From the NCBI GenBank assembly GCA_023435335.1, contig JAEYRU010000314.1, positions 1 to 8,080 of the forward strand: a stretch of 8,080 nt of DNA. Reading direction: 5' to 3'. The notes under the pieces were generated by a model. That model did no database searches, had not been told where the DNA came from, and worked only from the letters and a program-made list of their open reading frames with translations. A program made the translations under genes and the position numbers. Within the stretch, counting starts at the first letter, position 1, and every line of letters starts with the position of its first letter. Source of the DNA: Pseudomonadota bacterium. Its GTDB lineage: Bacteria; Pseudomonadota; Alphaproteobacteria; Rhizobiales; Rhizobiaceae. Of this stretch, positions 5,748 through 8,080 are shown piece after piece.

Positions 5748-6241
5748 TTCCGACTCGGACGGCGTGCGACGGCTTCCGCCGGCTCGCCCCCGGCCGTTTT
5801 CCTCTGCGGCTTGAACTCCGCCATGCCGAGCCGGGCCAGCTCGTCGGCCCGTTCGTTTTCTGCGTGGCCGGCGTGCCCCCTGACCCAGTGCCAGCGCACG
5901 GTGTGACGCTGGCGCGCTTCGTCGAGCGCCTTCCAGAGCTCGCCGTTCTTGACCGGCTTCTTGTCCGCGGTGCGCCACCCGTTGCGCTTCCAGCCGTGGA
6001 TCCAGCCGGAGATGCCGTCCATGACGTATTTGCTGTCGGTGTAGACGTCGACGTCGCACGGCTCCTTCAGCGCATTCAACGCGGATATGGCGGCCATCAG
6101 CTCCATGCGATTGTTGGTCGTCAGCTGCTCTCCGCCGTGCATTTCCTTCGTCGTGCCGTTGTATCGAAGGATCGCGCCCCAGCCGCCGGGGCCTGGATTG
6201 CCCGAGCAGGCGCCATCGGTGAACACCTCGACCGACTTCAA
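5735..6241 (-). CDS. rnhA: Ribonuclease HI
   Basis: A 168-residue RNase HI, which cuts the RNA strand of RNA-DNA hybrids, removing R-loops and leftover primer RNA. The four catalytic acids are present: D9 (in VFTDGACSGNPGPGGWG), E47 (in TTNNRMEL), D69 (in YTDSKYV) and D133 (in NERADELA), plus the flexible-loop H123 in GHAGH. The basic handle region, with GWKRNGWRTADKKPVKNGELW (83-103), is intact. A charged, low-complexity tail follows the core (about 141-168). I choose the TTG at 6239-6241 as start: it gives the normal N-terminus (M-K-S-V-E-V-F-T-D-G), and GGGAG lies 8 bases upstream. A longer open frame runs back to 6529, but that part is a shadow of thrB. The start overlaps the thrB stop (TTGA), which points to coupled translation as the last gene of the ispH-thrB-rnhA run. 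Confidence 0.95.
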   Translation of the reverse strand: MKSVEVFTDGACSGNPGPGGWGAILRYNGTTKEMHGGEQLTTNNRMELMAAISALNALKEPCDVDVYTDSKYVMDGISGWIHGWKRNGWRTADKKPVKNGELWKALDEARQRHTVRWHWVRGHAGHAENERADELARLGMAEFKPQRKTAGGEPAEAVARRPSRKPAR

Positions 6242-6254
6242 CCGACCGTCTCCC
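6238..6254 (-). promoter_or_regulatory. Overlapping thrB stop / rnhA TTG start with ribosome-binding site
   Basis: On the minus strand, GGGAG (6250-6254) is followed after 8 bases by TTGA (6238-6241), in which TTG starts rnhA and TGA ends thrB. The 4-base stop-start overlap and the non-ATG start suggest ribosomes finishing thrB re-initiate to make RNase HI, which would tie rnhA output to thrB translation. Confidence 0.65.
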
Positions 6255-7215
6255 GGGCGGAGAGCCCGTATTCGGCGGCCGAGCGCACCTGCCGGTGAAA
6301 TCGCATGCGGCGCAGGTATTCGAGCGGATCCTTCTTCACCACCAGGCTGCCCGGCGGCGTGTTCAGCCAGTCGTAGAGCCGCGTCAGCATGAAACGCACG
6401 GACGCGCCTCGCGCCAGCACCGGGAGCGCGTCGGCCTCGGCGGGCGAGATGGGCCTGACGGAAGCGTAGCCGCGCAACAGCTGGGTGCCCTTGGTCAGGT
6501 TGAACGAATGATCGCGCTCGAAGCACCACGCGTTGAGGCAGACCGCGATGTCGTAGGCGAGGAAATCGGTGCAGGCGAAATAGAAATCGATCAAGCCGGG
6601 CTCGCCGGCCAGGAACAGCACGTTGTCAGGGAAAAGGTCGGCGTGGATCACGCCGGACGGCAGCTCCGCCGGCCAGTTCGCCTCCAGATGGTCGAGGTCG
6701 GCCTCGGTCTCGGCTGCAAGGCCGGGCTCGACCTCGTCGGCGCGTGCGCGTGCCTTCTCCCAGAGCGGCCGCCAGCCATCGACGGTGAGGGCGTTGGGCC
6801 GCCGCATCGAAAAGTCCTGGCCCGCGAGATGCATGGCCGCCAGCGCCGCGCCCACGGCCCGGCAATGCTCCGCGGTCGGCCGGCGGGGCCACATGCCTTC
6901 CAGGTAGCTGACGATCGCCGCGGGCCGGCCCGCCAGTTCGCCCAGCACGGCACCATCCCCTCGCGCAATGGGCACCGGGCAGCGCACGCCCTTGTCGGCC
7001 AGATGCCGCATCAGGCCGAGGAAGAAGGGCAGGTCGTCGAGGCGGACGCGCTTCTCGTAAAGGGTCAGGAAGTAGGGACCGGTCGTCGTGTGGAGCAGGT
7101 AGTTGGAATTCTCCACGCCCTCGGCGATGCCCTTGTAGGACGTTAGCTCGCCGATCTCGTAGTCCCGCAGGAAGGCGCCGAGCTCGCGCTCGCTGATATC
7201 GGTATAGACCGCCAT
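6238..7215 (-). CDS. thrB: Homoserine kinase (kinase-fold type II)
   Basis: A 325-residue homoserine kinase, which phosphorylates L-homoserine with ATP to give O-phosphohomoserine, the substrate of threonine synthase. It belongs to the aminoglycoside-phosphotransferase-like form found in Pseudomonas and rhizobia, not the GHMP-kinase form of E. coli. The catalytic loop is H191-A-D193-L-F-P-D-N198 and the metal-binding aspartate is D210 in LIDFYFACTDFLAYDIA. The N-lobe reads AVYTDISERELGAFLRDYEIGEL, with the nucleotide-binding strand region EGVENSNYLL (32-41) and FLTLYEKR (49-56). Length is normal for the group. Start is ATG 7213-7215, with GAGGGG just upstream; the frame stays open to 7446 but that stretch overlaps ispH. 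The gene begins 8 bases after the ispH stop and overlaps rnhA at its end. No threonine synthase gene is in the window. Confidence 0.96.
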   Translation of the reverse strand: MAVYTDISERELGAFLRDYEIGELTSYKGIAEGVENSNYLLHTTTGPYFLTLYEKRVRLDDLPFFLGLMRHLADKGVRCPVPIARGDGAVLGELAGRPAAIVSYLEGMWPRRPTAEHCRAVGAALAAMHLAGQDFSMRRPNALTVDGWRPLWEKARARADEVEPGLAAETEADLDHLEANWPAELPSGVIHADLFPDNVLFLAGEPGLIDFYFACTDFLAYDIAVCLNAWCFERDHSFNLTKGTQLLRGYASVRPISPAEADALPVLARGASVRFMLTRLYDWLNTPPGSLVVKKDPLEYLRRMRFHRQVRSAAEYGLSARETVG

Positions 7216-7226
7216 GAATCCCCTCA
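7216..7226 (-). promoter_or_regulatory. thrB ribosome-binding site built on the ispH stop codon
   Basis: Reading the minus strand, TGAGGGG (7226-7220) contains the ispH TGA stop and the Shine-Dalgarno GAGGGG, followed by ATTC and the thrB ATG. The purine core GAGG lies 6 bases from the start. The arrangement supports coupled translation of ispH and thrB. Confidence 0.7.
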
Positions 7227-8080
7227 GGCCCCGCCGTTGACGAAGGCCATGTCGCCGCCAGTCAGTTGCACGTCGCGCAATTCCCGGTTCACGGGGAAGT
7301 TTTCCGTCTCTTCCGCTGTGACCGCAAGCTCGATCTTCACGTCGAACCGCTCGCGGAACGCGTCGATGATCTCGTCGACGATGATTTCCGGCGCGGATGC
7401 ACCCGCCGACAGGCCGAGGATGCGGATGCCGCCGATATCGGCCCACGGAATCTCGGCGGCGCGCTGGACGAGCAGGCCGCGCCTGGCGCCGGCCCGTTCG
7501 GCCACCTCGACCAGGCGGCGCGAATTGGACGAGTTGGGGGCGCCCACCACGAGGAAGAGATCGGCGCCCGGCGCCGCCTCCTTGACCGCGTCCTGCCTGT
7601 TGGTGGTCGCGTAGCAGATCGATTCGGCAGCCGGCGCGCGCAGTTCGGGAAAACGATCTTCCAGCACGCGGATGACGCCCGCCGTGTCCTCCACCGAGAG
7701 GGTGGTCTGGGTGACGTAGCCGAGTTCACCCGCCTGGGGAGGCGCTATGCGCCGCGCATCCTCCTCGGTCTCGACCAGGGTTACCGTGCCGGGCGGGAGT
7801 TGGCCCATCGTCCCGATCTCCTCGGGATGGCCGGCATGGCCGATGAGCAGCACATGGCGGCCGAGCCGCGCGTGGCGCATCGCCTGCTTGTGCACCTTGG
7901 ATACGAGAGGACACGTGGCATCCAGATAGAACAGGTTGCGCGCCCTGGCGTCGGCCGGCACGGATTTCGGCACGCCGTGGGCGGAAAACACGACCGGACA
8001 GTGCCTGTGGTCGGCGGGTATCTCGTCGAGTTCCTCGACGAACACGGCCCCCCGCTCCTGCAGCCCCTCGACCACGTAGC
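7224..8080 (-). CDS. ispH: 4-hydroxy-3-methylbut-2-enyl diphosphate reductase (IspH/LytB), N-terminus outside window
   Basis: The C-terminal 285 codons of IspH, the iron-sulfur enzyme that makes IPP and DMAPP in the last step of the methylerythritol phosphate pathway. Two of the three cluster cysteines are present: in DATCPLVSKVH (codon 7911-7913) and in ESICYATTNRQ (codon 7614-7616). Substrate-site motifs are IGHAGHPE (His and Glu that act in proton transfer), TQTTLS and APNSSNSRRL. The first cysteine (usually in a GFCAG motif) and the HNR motif lie beyond 8080. The frame stays open to the edge, where it reads YVVEGL; a GTG at 8073-8075 is a valine codon within the protein, not the start. 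Roughly 40-50 residues are probably missing, judging from the family. It is the first gene seen of the ispH-thrB-rnhA run. Confidence 0.96.
   Translation of the reverse strand, partial: YVVEGLQERGAVFVEELDEIPADHRHCPVVFSAHGVPKSVPADARARNLFYLDATCPLVSKVHKQAMRHARLGRHVLLIGHAGHPEEIGTMGQLPPGTVTLVETEEDARRIAPPQAGELGYVTQTTLSVEDTAGVIRVLEDRFPELRAPAAESICYATTNRQDAVKEAAPGADLFLVVGAPNSSNSRRLVEVAERAGARRGLLVQRAAEIPWADIGGIRILGLSAGASAPEIIVDEIIDAFRERFDVKIELAVTAEETENFPVNRELRDVQLTGGDMAFVNGGA

Noticed and set aside
6242..6529. A longer RNase HI with a 96-residue N-terminal extension.
   Set aside because: The extension is out-of-frame reading of thrB; the normal RNase HI N-terminus begins at the TTG at 6239-6241.
6295..7146. 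A 283-codon plus-strand open frame opposite thrB.
   Set aside because: Antisense to a clear homoserine kinase, no domain, and typical GC-rich shadow composition.
8073..8075. GTG as a start codon for a complete IspH.
   Set aside because: Family members continue upstream with the first iron-sulfur cysteine and the HNR motif before YVVEGL; the frame is open to the window edge, so the gene is simply cut.

Overview
The window is a GC-rich, gene-dense stretch of bacterial chromosome. Protein similarity recalled from memory, the ispH-thrB-rnhA gene order and the kinase-fold (type II) homoserine kinase suggest an alphaproteobacterium of the Hyphomicrobiales (rhizobial group), probably near Mesorhizobium/Phyllobacteriaceae. 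That placement is inference; no rRNA or other marker is present. I see no tRNA, CRISPR array, insertion sequence or prophage gene.

Layout: (1) Positions 1-3483, plus strand: a GNAT acetyltransferase of the RimJ/RimL type, followed 9 bases later by a 960-residue membrane cyclic-di-GMP protein (signal peptide, periplasmic domain, seven membrane spans, PAS, degenerate GGDEF, intact EAL). (2) 3484-3611: a convergent intergenic gap with two oppositely oriented arrays of an 8-base repeat that can pair with each other. (3) 3612-4223, minus strand: a YqgE/AlgH (UPF0301) protein. (4) 4224-4363: a divergent intergenic region. (5) 4364-5714, plus strand: a secreted stand-alone DsbD N-terminal-like protein, then a single-cysteine Prx5-type peroxiredoxin that seems to have its own promoter. 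(6) A compact hairpin at 5728-5747 between convergent genes. (7) 5735-8080, minus strand: a tightly packed run transcribed ispH, thrB, rnhA, with ispH running off the right edge.

The ispH-thrB-rnhA run looks like one operon. The ispH stop lies inside the thrB ribosome-binding site, and the thrB stop overlaps a TTG start of rnhA, so thrB-rnhA translation is probably coupled. It joins isoprenoid synthesis (IspH), threonine synthesis (ThrB) and RNA-DNA hybrid removal (RNase HI). The DsbD-like and peroxiredoxin genes suggest a redox theme, though one product is exported and the other appears cytoplasmic. The acetyltransferase and c-di-GMP genes are probably co-transcribed.

The region is mostly conserved housekeeping sequence and I did not find a clearly new multi-gene system. 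The points most worth a second look are the paired octamer arrays, the modified GGDEF site (SGDQF) beside a complete EAL site, and the orphan DsbD-N-like protein next to a peroxiredoxin.
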